Assembly (NCBI GenBank): GCA_916610825.1 | Contig: CAKAJK010000004.1 | Coordinates: 62,001-126,000, forward strand | Direction: 5' to 3' | Source: Haliclystus octoradiatus | Lineage: Eukaryota > Cnidaria > Staurozoa > Stauromedusae > Haliclystidae | DNA length: 64,000 nt | Shown: positions 11,848 to 26,257 of the stretch, in pieces | Layout: every line of letters starts with the position of its first letter | How positions within the stretch are numbered: position 1 is the stretch's first letter | Position numbers and translations under genes: made by a program | The notes under the pieces: model-generated | The model's database searches: none | What the model saw: only the letters and a program-made list of their open reading frames with translations | Told to the model about the DNA's origin: nothing

Positions 11848-14725
11848 ACCGGTCCAAAATGACCGTGAACAATGATAAATTCCCATGGGAATTCAAACTA
11901 GACAAAATCAGTCCTAAATGAACAAAAACAATGCTTAATTCCCATAGGAACTAGAAATGACCAAAAATAATGCCTAATTCCCATAGGAATTCAAATTTGA
12001 CAAAAACAGTCCAAAATGACCGCGAACATTGATAAATCCCTATGGGATTTCAATTTCGACAAAATCAGTCCAAAAAGTTCAAAAACAATGCCTATTTCCC
12101 ATAGGAACTCAAAATTACCAAAAACAATGCCTAATTACCATGTTAATTCAAAATTATCAATAACAATCCTAAATAACCAAAAACAATGCCTAATTCCCAT
12201 GGGAATTCAAAACTAACAAAAACAGTCCTAAATGACCAAGAACAATGACTAATTCCTATGACAATTCAACTTTTACAAAATCAATCCTAAATGACCATAA
12301 ACAATGCCTAATTTCCAAGGGAATTCAGATTTGACAAAAACAGTCCAAAATGACCGAGAACAATGATAAATTCCCATGGGAATTCAAACTAGACAAAATC
12401 ATTCCTAAATGACCAAAAACAATGCTTAATTCCCATAGGAACTTGAAATGACCAAAAACAATGCCTAATTGCCATAGGAATTCAAAATTATTAAAAACAG
12501 TCCTAAATGACCAAAAACAATGCCTAATTCCCATGAGAATTTAAATTTGACAAAAACAGTCCAAAATGACCGCGAAAAAGGATAAATCCCCATGGGATTC
12601 AATTTCGACAAAATCAGTCCAAAAAGTCCAAAAACAATGCTAAATTCCCATAGGAACTTGAAATGACCAAAAACAATGCCTAATTCCCATGAGAATTCAA
12701 ATTTGACAAAAATTGTCCAAAATGACCACGAACAATGCCAAACTCCCATAGGAAATAAAAATTAACAATAACAATCCTAAATAACCAAAAACAATGCCTA
12801 AATCCCATGGGAATTCAAAATTAACAATAACAGTCCTAAATAACCAAAAACAATGCCTAATTCCCATGGGAATTCAGATTTGACAAAAACAGTCCAAAAT
12901 GACTGAGAACAATGATAAATTCCCATGGGAATTCAAACTAGACAAAATCAGTCCCAAATGAACGAAAACAATGCTTAATTCTCATAGGAACTTGAAATGA
13001 CCAAAAACAATGCCTAATTCCCATAGGAATTCAAAATTAATAAAAACAGTCCTAAATGACCAAAAACAATGCCTAATTCCCATGGGAATTCAAAATTAAT
13101 AAAATCAGTCCTAAATGACCAAAAACAATGCCTAATTGCCATAGGAATTCAAAATTAATAAAAACAGTCCTAAATGACCAAAAACAATGCCTAATTGCCA
13201 TAGGAATTCAAAATTAATAAAAACAGTCCTAAATGACCAAAAACAATGCCTTATTCCCATAGGAATTCAAATTTGACAAAAACAGTCCAAAATGACCGCG
13301 AACAATGATAAATCCCTATGGGATTTCAATTTCGACAAAATCAGTCCAAAAAGTCCAAAAACAATGCTAAATTCCCATAGGAGCTTGAAATGATCAAAAA
13401 CAATGCCTAATTCCCATAGGAATTCAAAATTAATAAAAACAGTCCTAAATGACCAAAAACAATGGCTAATTCCCATGGGAATCCAAAATTAACAATAACA
13501 GCCCTAAATAACCAAAAACAATGTCTAATTCCCATGAGAATTCAAATTTGACAAAAACAGTCCAAAATGACCGCGAACAATGATAAATCCCTATGGGATT
13601 TCAATTTCGAAAAAATCAGTCCAAAAAGTCCAAAAACAATCCTAAATTCTCATAGGAACTTGAAATGACCAAAAACAATGCCTATTTCCCATGAGAATTC
13701 AAATTTGACAAAAACTGTCCGAAATGACCATGAACAATGCCTATTTCCCATAGGAACTCAAAATTACCAAAAACAATGCCTAATTACCATGGGAATTCAA
13801 AATTATCAATAACAATCCTGAATAACCAAAAACAATGCCTAATTCCCATGGGAATTCAAAACTAACAAAAACAGTCCAAAATGACCAAGAACAATGACTA
13901 ATTCCTATGACAATTCAACTTTTACAAAATCAATCCTAAATGACCATAAACAATGCCTAATTTCCAAAGGAATTCAGACTTGACAAAAACAGTCCAAAAT
14001 GACCGAGAACAATGACTAATTCCTATGACAATTCAACTTTTACAAAATCAATCCTAATTGACCATAAACAATGCCTAATTTCCAAGGGAATTCAGATTTG
14101 ACAAAAACAGTCCAAAATGACCATGAACAATGCCTATTTCCCATAAGATCTCAAAATTACCAAAAACAATGCCTAATTAACATGGGAATTCAAAATTAAC
14201 AATAACAGTCCTAAATAACCAATAACAATGCTTAAATCCCATAGGAAATAAAAATTAACAATAACAGTCCTAAATAACCAAAAACAATGCCTAAATCCCA
14301 TGGGAATTCAAAATTAACAATAACAGTCCTAAATAGTCAAAAACAATGCCAAACTCCCATAGGAAATAAAATTAACAATAACAGTCCTAAATAACCAAAA
14401 ACAATGCCTAAATCCCATTGGAATTGAAAATTAACAATAACGGTCCTAAATAGTCAAAAACAATGCCTAATTCCCATGGGACTTCAAAATAAAATAAACC
14501 GGTCCAAAATGACCGTGAACAATGATAAATTCCCATGGGAATTCAAACTAGACAAAATCAGTCCTAAATGAACAAAAACAATGCTTAATTCCCATAGGAA
14601 CTAGAAATGACCAAAAACAATGCCTAATTCCCATAGGAATTCAAATTTGACAAAAACAGTCCAAAATGACCGCGAACATTGATAAATCCCTATGGGATTT
14701 CAATTTCGACAAAATCAGTCCAAAA
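11346..14725. repeat. 3.38-kb segment, copy 2
   Basis: Second copy of 7586-10965. It contains a two-copy 118-bp dimer run at 13887-14122 and AgeI sites at 11848 and 14498 (spacing 2,650 bp). It lacks the 227-bp duplication and continues directly into tandem 883-bp units. Confidence 0.92.
13887..14122. repeat. 118-bp dimer, two tandem copies
   Basis: Anchors at 13892, 14010 and 14128. Because of the extra dimer, the related unit ending near 14740 is 1,001 bp long (883+118). Confidence 0.88.
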
Positions 14726-16263
14726 AGTTCAAAAACAATGCCTATTTCCCATAGGAACTCAAAATTACCAAAAACAATGCCTAATTACCATGGGAATTCA
14801 AAATTATCAATAACAATCCTAAATAACCAAAAACAATGCCTAATTCCCATGGGAATTCAAAACTAACAAAAACAGTCCTAAATGACCGAGAACAATGACT
14901 AATTCCTATGACAATTCAACTTTTACAAAATCAATCCTAAATGACCATAAACAATGCCTAATTTCCAAGGGAATTCAGATTTGACAAAAACAGTCCAAAA
15001 TGACCATGAACAATGCCTATTTCCCATAAGATCTCAAAATTACCAAAAACAATGCCTAATTAACATGGGAATTCAAAATTAACAATAACAGTCCTAAATA
15101 ACCAATAACAATGCTTAAATCCCATAGGAAATAAAAATTAACAATAACAGTCCTAAATAACCAAAAACAATGCCTAAATCCCATGGGAATTCAAAATTAA
15201 CAATAACAGTCCTAAATAGTCAAAAACAATGCCAAACTCCCATAGGAAATAAAATTAACAATAACAGTCCTAAATAACCAAAAACAATGCCTAAATCCCA
15301 TTGGAATTCAAAATTAACAATAACGGTCCTAAATAGTCAAAAACAATGCCTAATTCCCATGGGACTTCAAAATAAAATAAACCGGTCCAAAATGACCGTG
15401 AACAATGATAAATTCCCATGGGAATTCAAACTAGACAAAATCAGTCCTAAATGAACTAAAACAATGCTTAATTCCCATAGGAACTAGAAATGACCAAAAA
15501 CAATGCCTAATTCCCATAGGAATTCAAATTTGACAAAAACAGTCCAAAATGACCGCGAACATTGATAAATCCCTATGGGATTTCAATTTCGACAAAATCA
15601 GTCCAAAAAGTTCAAAAACAATGCCTATTTCCCATAGGAACTCAAAATTACCAAAAACAATGCCTAATTACCATGGGAATTCAAAATTATCAATAACAAT
15701 CCTAAATAACCAAAAACAATGCCTAATTCCCATGGGAATTCAAAACTAACAAAAACAGTCCTAAATGACCGAGAACAATGACTAATTCCTATGACAATTC
15801 AACTTTTACAAAATCAATCCTAAATGACCATAAACAATGCCTAATTTCCAAGGGAGTTCAGATTTGACAAAAACAGTCCAAAATGACCATGAACAATGCC
15901 TATTTCCCATAAGATCTCAAAATTACCAAAAACAATGCCTAATTAACATGGGAATTCAAAATTAACAATAACAATCCTAAATAACCAAAAACAATGCCTA
16001 AATCCCATAGGAAATAAAAATTAACAATAACAGTCCTAAATAACCAAAAACAATGCCTAAATCCCATGGGAATTCAAAATTAACAATAACAGTCCTAAAT
16101 AGTCAAAAACAATGCCAAACTCCCATAGGAAATAAAATTAACAATAACAGTCCTAAATAACCAAAAACAATGCCTAAATCCCATTGGAATTCAAAATTAA
16201 CAATAACGGTCCTAAATAGTCAAAAACAATGCCTAATTCCCATGGGACTTCAAAATAAAATAA
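14498..16263. repeat. 883-bp 16-monomer higher-order repeat, two tandem units
   Basis: AgeI sites at 14498, 15381 and 16264 mark two exact 883-bp steps. Counting anchors from 15560 to 16443 gives 16 monomers: three of 39 bp, one of 58 bp and twelve of 59 bp. Each unit has one AgeI-bearing monomer (AAACCGGTCC) and one BglII-type monomer (AAGATCTC). Local differences, such as AACTAAAAC near 15455 or ACCAAAAAC near 16338 where most units have AACAAAAAC, distinguish the units. Confidence 0.95.
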
Positions 16264-17591
16264 ACCGGTCCAAAATGACCGTGAACAATGATAAATTCCC
16301 ATGGGAATTCAAACTAGACAAAATCAGTCCTAAATGACCAAAAACAATGCTTAATTCCCATAGGAACTAGAAATGACCAAAAACAATGCCTAATTCCCAT
16401 AGGAATTCAAATTTGACAAAAACAGTCCAAAATGACCGCGAACATTGATAAATCCCTATGGGATTTCAATTTCGACAAAATCAGTCCAAAAAGTTCAAAA
16501 ACAATGCCTATTTCCCATAGGAACTCAAAATTACCAAAAACAATGCCTAATTACCATGGGAATTCAAAATTATCAATAACAATCCTAAATAACCAAAAAC
16601 AATGCCTAATTCCCATGGGAATTCAAAACTAACAAAAACAGTCCTAAATGACCAAGAAAAATGACTAATTCCTATGACAATTCAACTTTTACAAAATCAA
16701 TCCTAAATGACCATAAACAATGCCTAATTTCCAAGGGAATTCAGATTTGACAAAAACAGTCCAAAATGACCGAGAACAATGATAAATTCCCATGGGAATT
16801 CAAACTAGACAAAATCATTCCTAAATGACCAAAAACAATGCTTAATTCCCATAGGAACTTGAAATGACCAAAAACAATGCCTAATTGCCATAGGAATTCA
16901 AAATTATTAAAAACAGTCCTAAATGACCAAAAACAATGCCTAATTCCCATGAGAATTTAAATTTGACAAAAACAGTCCAAAATGACCGCGAAAAAGGATA
17001 AATCCCCATGGGATTCAATTTCGACAAAATCAGTCCAAAAAGTCCAAAAAAAATGCTAAATTCCCATAGGAACTTGAAATGACCAAAAACAATGCCTAAT
17101 TCCCATGAGAATTCAAATTTGACAAAAATTGTCCAAAATGACCACGAACAATGCCAAACTCCCATAGGAAATAAAAATTAACAATAACAATCCTAAATAA
17201 CCAAAAACAATGCCTAAATCCCATGGGAATTCAAAATTAACAATAACAGTCCTAAATAACCAAAAACAATGCCTAATTCCCAAGGGAATTCAGATTTGAC
17301 AAAAACAGTCCAAAATGACTGAGAACAATGATAAATTCCCATGGGAATTCAAACTAGACAAAATCAGTCCCAAATGAACGAAAACAATGCTTAATTCTCA
17401 TAGGAACTTGAAATGACCAAAAACAATGCCTAATTCCCATAGGAATTCAAAATTAATAAAAACAGTCCTAAATGACCAAAAACAATGCCTAATTCCCATG
17501 GGAATTCAAAATTAATAAAATCAGTCCTAAATGACCAAAAACAATGCCTAATTGCCATAGGAATTCTCAAAAGTAATAAAAACAGTCTTAA

Positions 17592-19437
17592 ATGACCAAA
17601 AACAATGCCTAATTGCCATAGGAATTCAAAATTAATAAAAACAGTCCTAAATGACCAAAAACAATGCCTTATTCCCATAGGAATTCAAATTTGACAAAAA
17701 CAGTCCAAAATGACCGCGAACAATGATAAATCCCTATGGGATTTCAATTTCGACAAAATCAGTCCAAAAAGTCCAAAAACAATGCTAAATTCCCATAGGA
17801 GCTTGAAATGATCAAAAACAATGCCTAATTCCCATAGGAATTCAAAATTAATAAAAACAGTCCTAAATGACCAAAAACAATGGCTAATTCCCATGGGAAT
17901 CCAAAATTAACAATAACAGCCCTAAATAACCAAAAACAATGTCTAATTCCCATGAGAATTCAAATTTGACAAAAACAGTCCAAAATGACCGCGAACAATG
18001 ATAAATCCCTATGGGATTTCAATTTCGACAAAATCAGTCCAAAAAGTCCAAAAACAATCCTAAATTCTCATAGGAACTTGAAATGACCAAAAACAATGCC
18101 TATTTCCCATGAGAATTCAAATTTGACAAAAACTGTCAAAAATGACCATGAACAATGCCTATTTCCCATAGGAACTCAAAATTACCAAAAACAATGCCTA
18201 ATTACCATGGGAATTCAAAATTATCAATAACAATCCTGAATAACCAAAAACAATGCCTAATTCCCATGGGAATTCAAAACTAACAAAAACAGTCCTAAAT
18301 GACCAAGAACAATGACTAATTCCTATGACAATTCAAATTTTACAAAATCAATCCTAAATGACCATAAACAATGCCTAATTTCCAAGGGAATTCAGATTTG
18401 ACAAAAACAGTCCAAAATGACCGAGAACAATGATAAATTCCCATGGGAATTCAAACTAGACAAAATCATTCCTAAATGACCAAAAACAATGCTTAATTCC
18501 CATAGGAACTTGAAATGACCAAAAACAATGCCTAATTGCCATAGGAATTCAAAATTAATAAAAACAGTCCTAAATGACCAAAAACAATGCCTTATTCCCA
18601 TAGGAATTCAAATTTGACAAAAACAGTCCAAAATGACCGCGAACAATGATAAATCCCTATGGGATTTCAATTTCGACAAAATCAGTCCAAAAAGTCCAAA
18701 AACAATGCTAAATTCCCATAGGAGCTTGAAATGATCAAAAACAATGCCTAATTCCCATAGGAATTCAAAATTAATAAAAACAGTCCTAAATGACCAAAAA
18801 CAATGGCTAATTCCCATGGGAATCCAAAATTAACAATAACAGCCCTAAATAACCAAAAACAATGTCTAATTCCCATGAGAATTCAAATTTGACAAAAACA
18901 GTCCAAAATGACCGCGAACAATGATAAATCCCTATGGGATTTCAATTTCGACAAAATCAGTCCAAAAAGTCCAAAAACAATCCTAAATTCTCATAGGAAC
19001 TTGAAATGACCAAAAACAATGCCTATTTCCCATGAGAATTCAAATTTGACAAAAACTGTCCAAAATGACCATGAACAATGCCTATTTCCCATAGGAACTC
19101 AAAATTACCAAAAACAATGCCTAATTACCATGGGAATTCAAAATTATCAATAACAATCCTGAATAACCAAAAACAATGCTTAATTCCCATGGGAATTCAA
19201 AACTAACAAAAACAGTCCTAAATGACCAAGAACAATGACTAATTCCTATGACAATTCAAATTTTACAAAATCAATCCTAAATGACCATAAACAATGCCTA
19301 ATTTCCAAGGGAATTCAGATTTGACAAAAACAGTCCAAAATGACCGAGAACAATGATAAATTCCCATGGGAATTCAAACTAGACAAAATCATTCCTAAAT
19401 GACCAAAAACAATGCTTAATTCCCATAGGAACTTGAA
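17592..19437. repeat. 923-bp tandem pair (first set)
   Basis: Copies about 17592-18514 and 18515-19437, checked at 17685/18608 and 18392/19315. They share the rare CCTTATTCCC and GGCTAATTCCC variants. One copy has AACTGTCAAAAATGACC near 18130 and the other AACTGTCCAAAATGACC. Confidence 0.9.
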
Positions 19438-19836
19438 ATGACCAAAAACAATGCCTAATTCCCATAGGAATTCAAAATTAATAAAAACAATCCTAAATGA
19501 CCAAAAACAATGCCTAATTCCCATAGGAATTCAAAATTAACAATAACAGTCCTAAACAACCAAAAACAAATCCTAATTCCCATGGGAATTCAAAATTAAT
19601 AAAAACAGTCCTAAATGACCATAAACAATGCCTAATTCCCAAGGGAATTCAGATTTAACAAAAACAGTCCAAAATGACCATGAACAATGCGTATTTCCCA
19701 TAGGATCTCAAAATTACCAAAAACAATGCCTAATTAACATGGGAATTCAAAATTAACAATAACAATCCTAAATAACCAAAAACAATGCCTAATTCCCATG
19801 GGAATTCAAAACTAACAAAAACAGTCCTAAATGACC

Positions 19837-20190
19837 AAGAACAATGACTAATTCCTATGACAATTCAACTTTTACAAAATCAATCCTAAATGACCATAAA
19901 CAATGCCTAATTTCCAAAGGAATTCAGATTTGACAAAAACAGTCCAAAATGACCAAGAACAATGACTAATTCCTATGACAATTCAACTTTTACAAAATCA
20001 ATCCTAAATGACCATAAACAATGCCTAATTTCCAAAGGAATTCAGATTTGACAAAAACAGTCCAAAATGACCGAGAACAATGACTAATTCCTATGACAAT
20101 TCAACTTTTACAAAATCAATCCTAAATGACCATAAACAATGCCTAATTTCCAAGGGAATTCAGATTTGACAAAAACAGTCCAAAATGACC
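19837..20190. repeat. 118-bp dimer, three tandem copies
   Basis: Anchors at 19842, 19960, 20078 and 20196. The first two dimers begin CCAAGAAC and the third CCGAGAAC, the same internal order as at 7359. Confidence 0.91.
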
Positions 20191-20564
20191 ATGAACAATG
20201 CCTATTTCCCATAAGATCTCAAAATTACCAAAAACAATGCCTAATTAACATGGGAATTCAAAATTAACAATAACAGTCCTAAATAACCAATAACAATGCT
20301 TAAATCCCATAGGAAATAAAAATTAACAATAACAGTCCTAAATAACCAAAAACAATGCCTAAATCCCATGGGAATTCAAAATTAACAATAACAGTCCTAA
20401 ATAGTCAAAAACAATGCCAAACTCCCATAGGAAATAAAATTAACAATAACAGTCCTAAATAACCAAAAACAATGCCTAAATCCCATTGGAATTCAAAATT
20501 AACAATAACGGTCCTAAATAGTCAAAAAAATGCCTAATTCCAATGGGACTTCAAAATAAAATAA

Positions 20565-22330
20565 ACCGGTCCAAAATGACCGTGAACAATGATAAATTCC
20601 CATGGGAATTCAAACTAGACAAAATCAGTCCTAAATGAACAAAAACAATGCTTAATTCCCATAGGAACTAGAAATGACCAAAAACAATGCCTAATTCCCA
20701 TAGGAATTCAAATTTGACAAAAACAGTCCAAAATGACCGCGAACATTGATAAATCCCTATGGGATTTCAATTTCGACAAAATCAGTCCAAAAAGTTCAAA
20801 AACAATGCCTATTTCCCATAGGAACTCAAAATTACCAAAAACAATGCCTAATTACCATGGGAATTCAAAATTATCAATAACAATCCTAAATAACCAAAAA
20901 CAATGCCTAATTCCCATGGGAATTCAAAACTAACAAAAACAGTCCTAAATGACCGAGAACAATGACTAATTCCTATGACAATTCAACTTTTACAAAATCA
21001 ATCCTAAATGACCATAAACAATGCCTAATTTCCAAGGGAGTTCAGATTTGACAAAAACAGTCCAAAATGACCATGAACAATGCCTATTTCCCATAAGATC
21101 TCAAAATTACCAAAAACAATGCCTAATTAACATGGGAATTCAAAATTAACAATAACAGTCCTAAATAACCAATAACAATGCTTAAATCCCATAGGAAATA
21201 AAAATTAACAATAACAGTCCTAAATAACCAAAAACAATGCCTAAATCCCATGGGAATTCAAAATTAACAATAACAGTCCTAAATAGTCAAAAACAATGCC
21301 AAACTCCCATAGGAAATAAAATTAACAATAACAGTCCTAAATAACCAAAAACAATGCCTAAATCCCATTGGAATTCAAAATTAACAATAACGGTCCTAAA
21401 TAGTCAAAAACAATGCCTAATTCCCATGGGACTTCAAAATAAAATAAACCGGTCCAAAATGACCGTGAACAATGATAAATTCCCATGGGAATTCAAACTA
21501 GACAAAATCAGTCCTAAATGAACTAAAACAATGCTTAATTCCCATAGGAACTAGAAATGACCAAAAACAATGCCTAATTCCCATAGGAATTCAAATTTGA
21601 CAAAAACAGTCCAAAATGACCGCGAACATTGATAAATCCCTATGGGATTTCAATTTCGACAAAATCAGTCCAAAAAGTTCAAAAACAATGCCTATTTCCC
21701 ATAGGAACTCAAAATTACCAAAAACAATGCCTAATTACCATGGGAATTCAAAATTATCAATAACAATCCTAAATAACCAAAAACAATGCCTAATTCCCAT
21801 GGGAATTCAAAACTAACAAAAACAGTCCTAAATGACCGAGAACAATGACTAATTCCTATGACAATTCAACTTTTACAAAATCAATCCTAAATGACCATAA
21901 ACAATGCCTAATTTCCAAGGGAGTTCAGATTTGACAAAAACAGTCCAAAATGACCATGAACAATGCCTATTTCCCATAAGATCTCAAAATTACCAAAAAC
22001 AATGCCTAATTAACATGGGAATTCAAAATTAACAATAACAGTCCTAAATAACCAATAACAATGCTTAAATCCCATAGGAAATAAAAATTAACAATAACAG
22101 TCCTAAATAACCAAAAACAATGCCTAAATCCCATGGGAATTCAAAATTAACAATAACAGTCCTAAATAGTCAAAAACAATGCCAAACTCCCATAGGAAAT
22201 AAAATTAACAATAACAGTCCTAAATAACCAAAAACAATGCCTAAATCCCATTGGAATTCAAAATTAACAATAACGGTCCTAAATAGTCAAAAACAATGCC
22301 TAATTCCCATGGGACTTCAAAATAAAATAA
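20565..22330. repeat. 883-bp higher-order repeat, two tandem units (second set)
   Basis: AgeI sites at 20565, 21448 and 22331 give two 883-bp steps. They correspond to the units at 14498-16263 in the 6,067-bp framework. Just upstream (20521-20535) a monomer has lost one base, reading GTCAAAAAAATGCC; the same loss appears near 26588. Confidence 0.94.
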
Positions 22331-23658
22331 ACCGGTCCAAAATGACCGTGAACAATGATAAATTCCCATGGGAATTCAAACTAGACAAAATCAGTCCTAA
22401 ATGAACAAAAACAATGCTTAATTCCCATAGGAACTAGAAATGACCAAAAACAATGCCTAATTCCCATAGGAATTCAAATTTGACAAAAACAGTCCAAAAT
22501 GACCGCGAACATTGATAAATCCCTATGGGATTTCAATTTCGACAAAATCAGTCCAAAAAGTTCAAAAACAATGCCTATTTCCCATAGGAACTCAAAATTA
22601 CCAAAAACAATGCCTAATTACCATGGGAATTCAAAATTATCAATAACAATCCTAAATAACCAAAAACAATGCCTAATTCCCATGGGAATTCAAAACTAAC
22701 AAAAACAGTCCTAAATGACCAAGAAAAATGACTAATTCCTATGACAATTCAACTTTTACAAAATCAATCCTAAATGACCATAAACAATGCCTAATTTCCA
22801 AGGGAATTCAGATTTGACAAAAACAGTCCAAAATGACCGAGAACAATGATAAATTCCCATGGGAATTCAAACTAGACAAAATCATTCCTAAATGACCAAA
22901 AACAATGCTTAATTCCCATAGGAACTTGAAATGACCAAAAACAATGCCTAATTGCCATAGGAATTCAAAATTATTAAAAACAGTCCTAAATGACCAAAAA
23001 CAATGCCTAATTCCCATGAGAATTTAAATTTGACAAAAACAGTCCAAAATGACCGCGAAAAAGGATAAATCCCCATGGGATTCAATTTCGACAAAATCAG
23101 TCCAAAAAGTCCAAAAAAAATGCTAAATTCCCATAGGAACTTGAAATGACCAAAAACAATGCCTAATTCCCATGAGAATTCAAATTTGACAAAAATTGTC
23201 CAAAATGACCACGAACAATGCCAAACTCCCATAGGAAATAAAAATTAACAATAACAATCCTAAATAACCAAAAACAATGCCTAAATCCCATGGGAATTCA
23301 AAATTAACAATAACAGTCCTAAATAACCAAAAACAATGCCTAATTCCCAAGGGAATTCAGATTTGACAAAAACAGTCCAAAATGACTGAGAACAATGATA
23401 AATTCCCATGGGAATTCAAACTAGACAAAATCAGTCCCAAATGAACGAAAACAATGCTTAATTCTCATAGGAACTTGAAATGACCAAAAACAATGCCTAA
23501 TTCCCATAGGAATTCAAAATTAATAAAAACAGTCCTAAATGACCAAAAACAATGCCTAATTCCCATGGGAATTCAAAATTAATAAAATCAGTCCTAAATG
23601 ACCAAAAACAATGCCTAATTGCCATAGGAATTCTCAAAAGTAATAAAAACAGTCTTAA

Positions 23659-25504
23659 ATGACCAAAAACAATGCCTAATTGCCATAGGAATTCAAAATT
23701 AATAAAAACAGTCCTAAATGACCAAAAACAATGCCTTATTCCCATAGGAATTCAAATTTGACAAAAACAGTCCAAAATGACCGCGAACAATGATAAATCC
23801 CTATGGGATTTCAATTTCGACAAAATCAGTCCAAAAAGTCCAAAAACAATGCTAAATTCCCATAGGAGCTTGAAATGATCAAAAACAATGCCTAATTCCC
23901 ATAGGAATTCAAAATTAATAAAAACAGTCCTAAATGACCAAAAACAATGGCTAATTCCCATGGGAATCCAAAATTAACAATAACAGCCCTAAATAACCAA
24001 AAACAATGTCTAATTCCCATGAGAATTCAAATTTGACAAAAACAGTCCAAAATGACCGCGAACAATGATAAATCCCTATGGGATTTCAATTTCGACAAAA
24101 TCAGTCCAAAAAGTCCAAAAACAATCCTAAATTCTCATAGGAACTTGAAATGACCAAAAACAATGCCTATTTCCCATGAGAATTCAAATTTGACAAAAAC
24201 TGTCAAAAATGACCATGAACAATGCCTATTTCCCATAGGAACTCAAAATTACCAAAAACAATGCCTAATTACCATGGGAATTCAAAATTATCAATAACAA
24301 TCCTGAATAACCAAAAACAATGCCTAATTCCCATGGGAATTCAAAACTAACAAAAACAGTCCTAAATGACCAAGAACAATGACTAATTCCTATGACAATT
24401 CAAATTTTACAAAATCAATCCTAAATGACCATAAACAATGCCTAATTTCCAAGGGAATTCAGATTTGACAAAAACAGTCCAAAATGACCGAGAACAATGA
24501 TAAATTCCCATGGGAATTCAAACTAGACAAAATCATTCCTAAATGACCAAAAACAATGCTTAATTCCCATAGGAACTTGAAATGACCAAAAACAATGCCT
24601 AATTGCCATAGGAATTCAAAATTAATAAAAACAGTCCTAAATGACCAAAAACAATGCCTTATTCCCATAGGAATTCAAATTTGACAAAAACAGTCCAAAA
24701 TGACCGCGAACAATGATAAATCCCTATGGGATTTCAATTTCGACAAAATCAGTCCAAAAAGTCCAAAAACAATGCTAAATTCCCATAGGAGCTTGAAATG
24801 ATCAAAAACAATGCCTAATTCCCATAGGAATTCAAAATTAATAAAAACAGTCCTAAATGACCAAAAACAATGGCTAATTCCCATGGGAATCCAAAATTAA
24901 CAATAACAGCCCTAAATAACCAAAAACAATGTCTAATTCCCATGAGAATTCAAATTTGACAAAAACAGTCCAAAATGACCGCGAACAATGATAAATCCCT
25001 ATGGGATTTCAATTTCGACAAAATCAGTCCAAAAAGTCCAAAAACAATCCTAAATTCTCATAGGAACTTGAAATGACCAAAAACAATGCCTATTTCCCAT
25101 GAGAATTCAAATTTGACAAAAACTGTCCAAAATGACCATGAACAATGCCTATTTCCCATAGGAACTCAAAATTACCAAAAACAATGCCTAATTACCATGG
25201 GAATTCAAAATTATCAATAACAATCCTGAATAACCAAAAACAATGCTTAATTCCCATGGGAATTCAAAACTAACAAAAACAGTCCTAAATGACCAAGAAC
25301 AATGACTAATTCCTATGACAATTCAAATTTTACAAAATCAATCCTAAATGACCATAAACAATGCCTAATTTCCAAGGGAATTCAGATTTGACAAAAACAG
25401 TCCAAAATGACCGAGAACAATGATAAATTCCCATGGGAATTCAAACTAGACAAAATCATTCCTAAATGACCAAAAACAATGCTTAATTCCCATAGGAACT
25501 TGAA
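23659..25504. repeat. 923-bp tandem pair (second set)
   Basis: Copies about 23659-24581 and 24582-25504, checked at 23752/24675 and 24459/25382. They are the 6,067-bp counterparts of 17592-19437 and keep the same copy-specific variants, so the 923-bp duplication is older than the 6,067-bp one. Confidence 0.9.
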
Positions 25505-25903
25505 ATGACCAAAAACAATGCCTAATTCCCATAGGAATTCAAAATTAATAAAAACAATCCTAAATGACCAAAAACAATGCCTAATTCCCATAGGAATTCA
25601 AAATTAACAATAACAGTCCTAAACAACCAAAAACAAATCCTAATTCCCATGGGAATTCAAAATTAATAAAAACAGTCCTAAATGACCATAAACAATGCCT
25701 AATTCCCAAGGGAATTCAGATTTAACAAAAACAGTCCAAAATGACCATGAACAATGCGTATTTCCCATAGGATCTCAAAATTACCAAAAACAATGCCTAA
25801 TTAACATGGGAATTCAAAATTAACAATAACAATCCTAAATAACCAAAAACAATGCCTAATTCCCATGGGAATTCAAAACTAACAAAAACAGTCCTAAATG
25901 ACC

Positions 25904-26257
25904 AAGAACAATGACTAATTCCTATGACAATTCAACTTTTACAAAATCAATCCTAAATGACCATAAACAATGCCTAATTTCCAAAGGAATTCAGATTTGA
26001 CAAAAACAGTCCAAAATGACCAAGAACAATGACTAATTCCTATGACAATTCAACTTTTACAAAATCAATCCTAAATGACCATAAACAATGCCTAATTTCC
26101 AAAGGAATTCAGATTTGACAAAAACAGTCCAAAATGACCGAGAACAATGACTAATTCCTATGACAATTCAACTTTTACAAAATCAATCCTAAATGACCAT
26201 AAACAATGCCTAATTTCCAAGGGAATTCAGATTTGACAAAAACAGTCCAAAATGACC
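25904..26257. repeat. 118-bp dimer, three tandem copies
   Basis: Counterpart of 19837-20190, offset 6,067 bp, first anchor at 25909. Confidence 0.9.

Larger units (their letters stand above)
14889..20955. repeat. 6,067-bp higher-order repeat, copy 1
   Basis: Matches 20956-27022 at 6,067 bp, checked at 15549/21616, 16741/22808, 17430/23497, 18392/24459 and 20733/26800. The unit equals two 883-bp units plus a 4,301-bp segment (2 x 883 + 4,301 = 6,067). Shared private variants include CCAAGAAAAATGAC near 16660/22727, AAAAAAAATGCTAAA near 17047/23114 and a 2-bp insertion in GGAATTCTCAAAAG near 17561/23628. The phase is arbitrary. Copies differ mainly at 15.97-16.34 kb. Confidence 0.94.

Noticed and set aside
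15549-15749. Plus-strand 66-codon open frame seen in each 883-bp unit and at related sites
   Set aside because: It marks one string of monomers (starting at the CGCGAACATTG type) and is useful only as a marker. Its copies are identical because the DNA units are, and nothing shows selection for protein.
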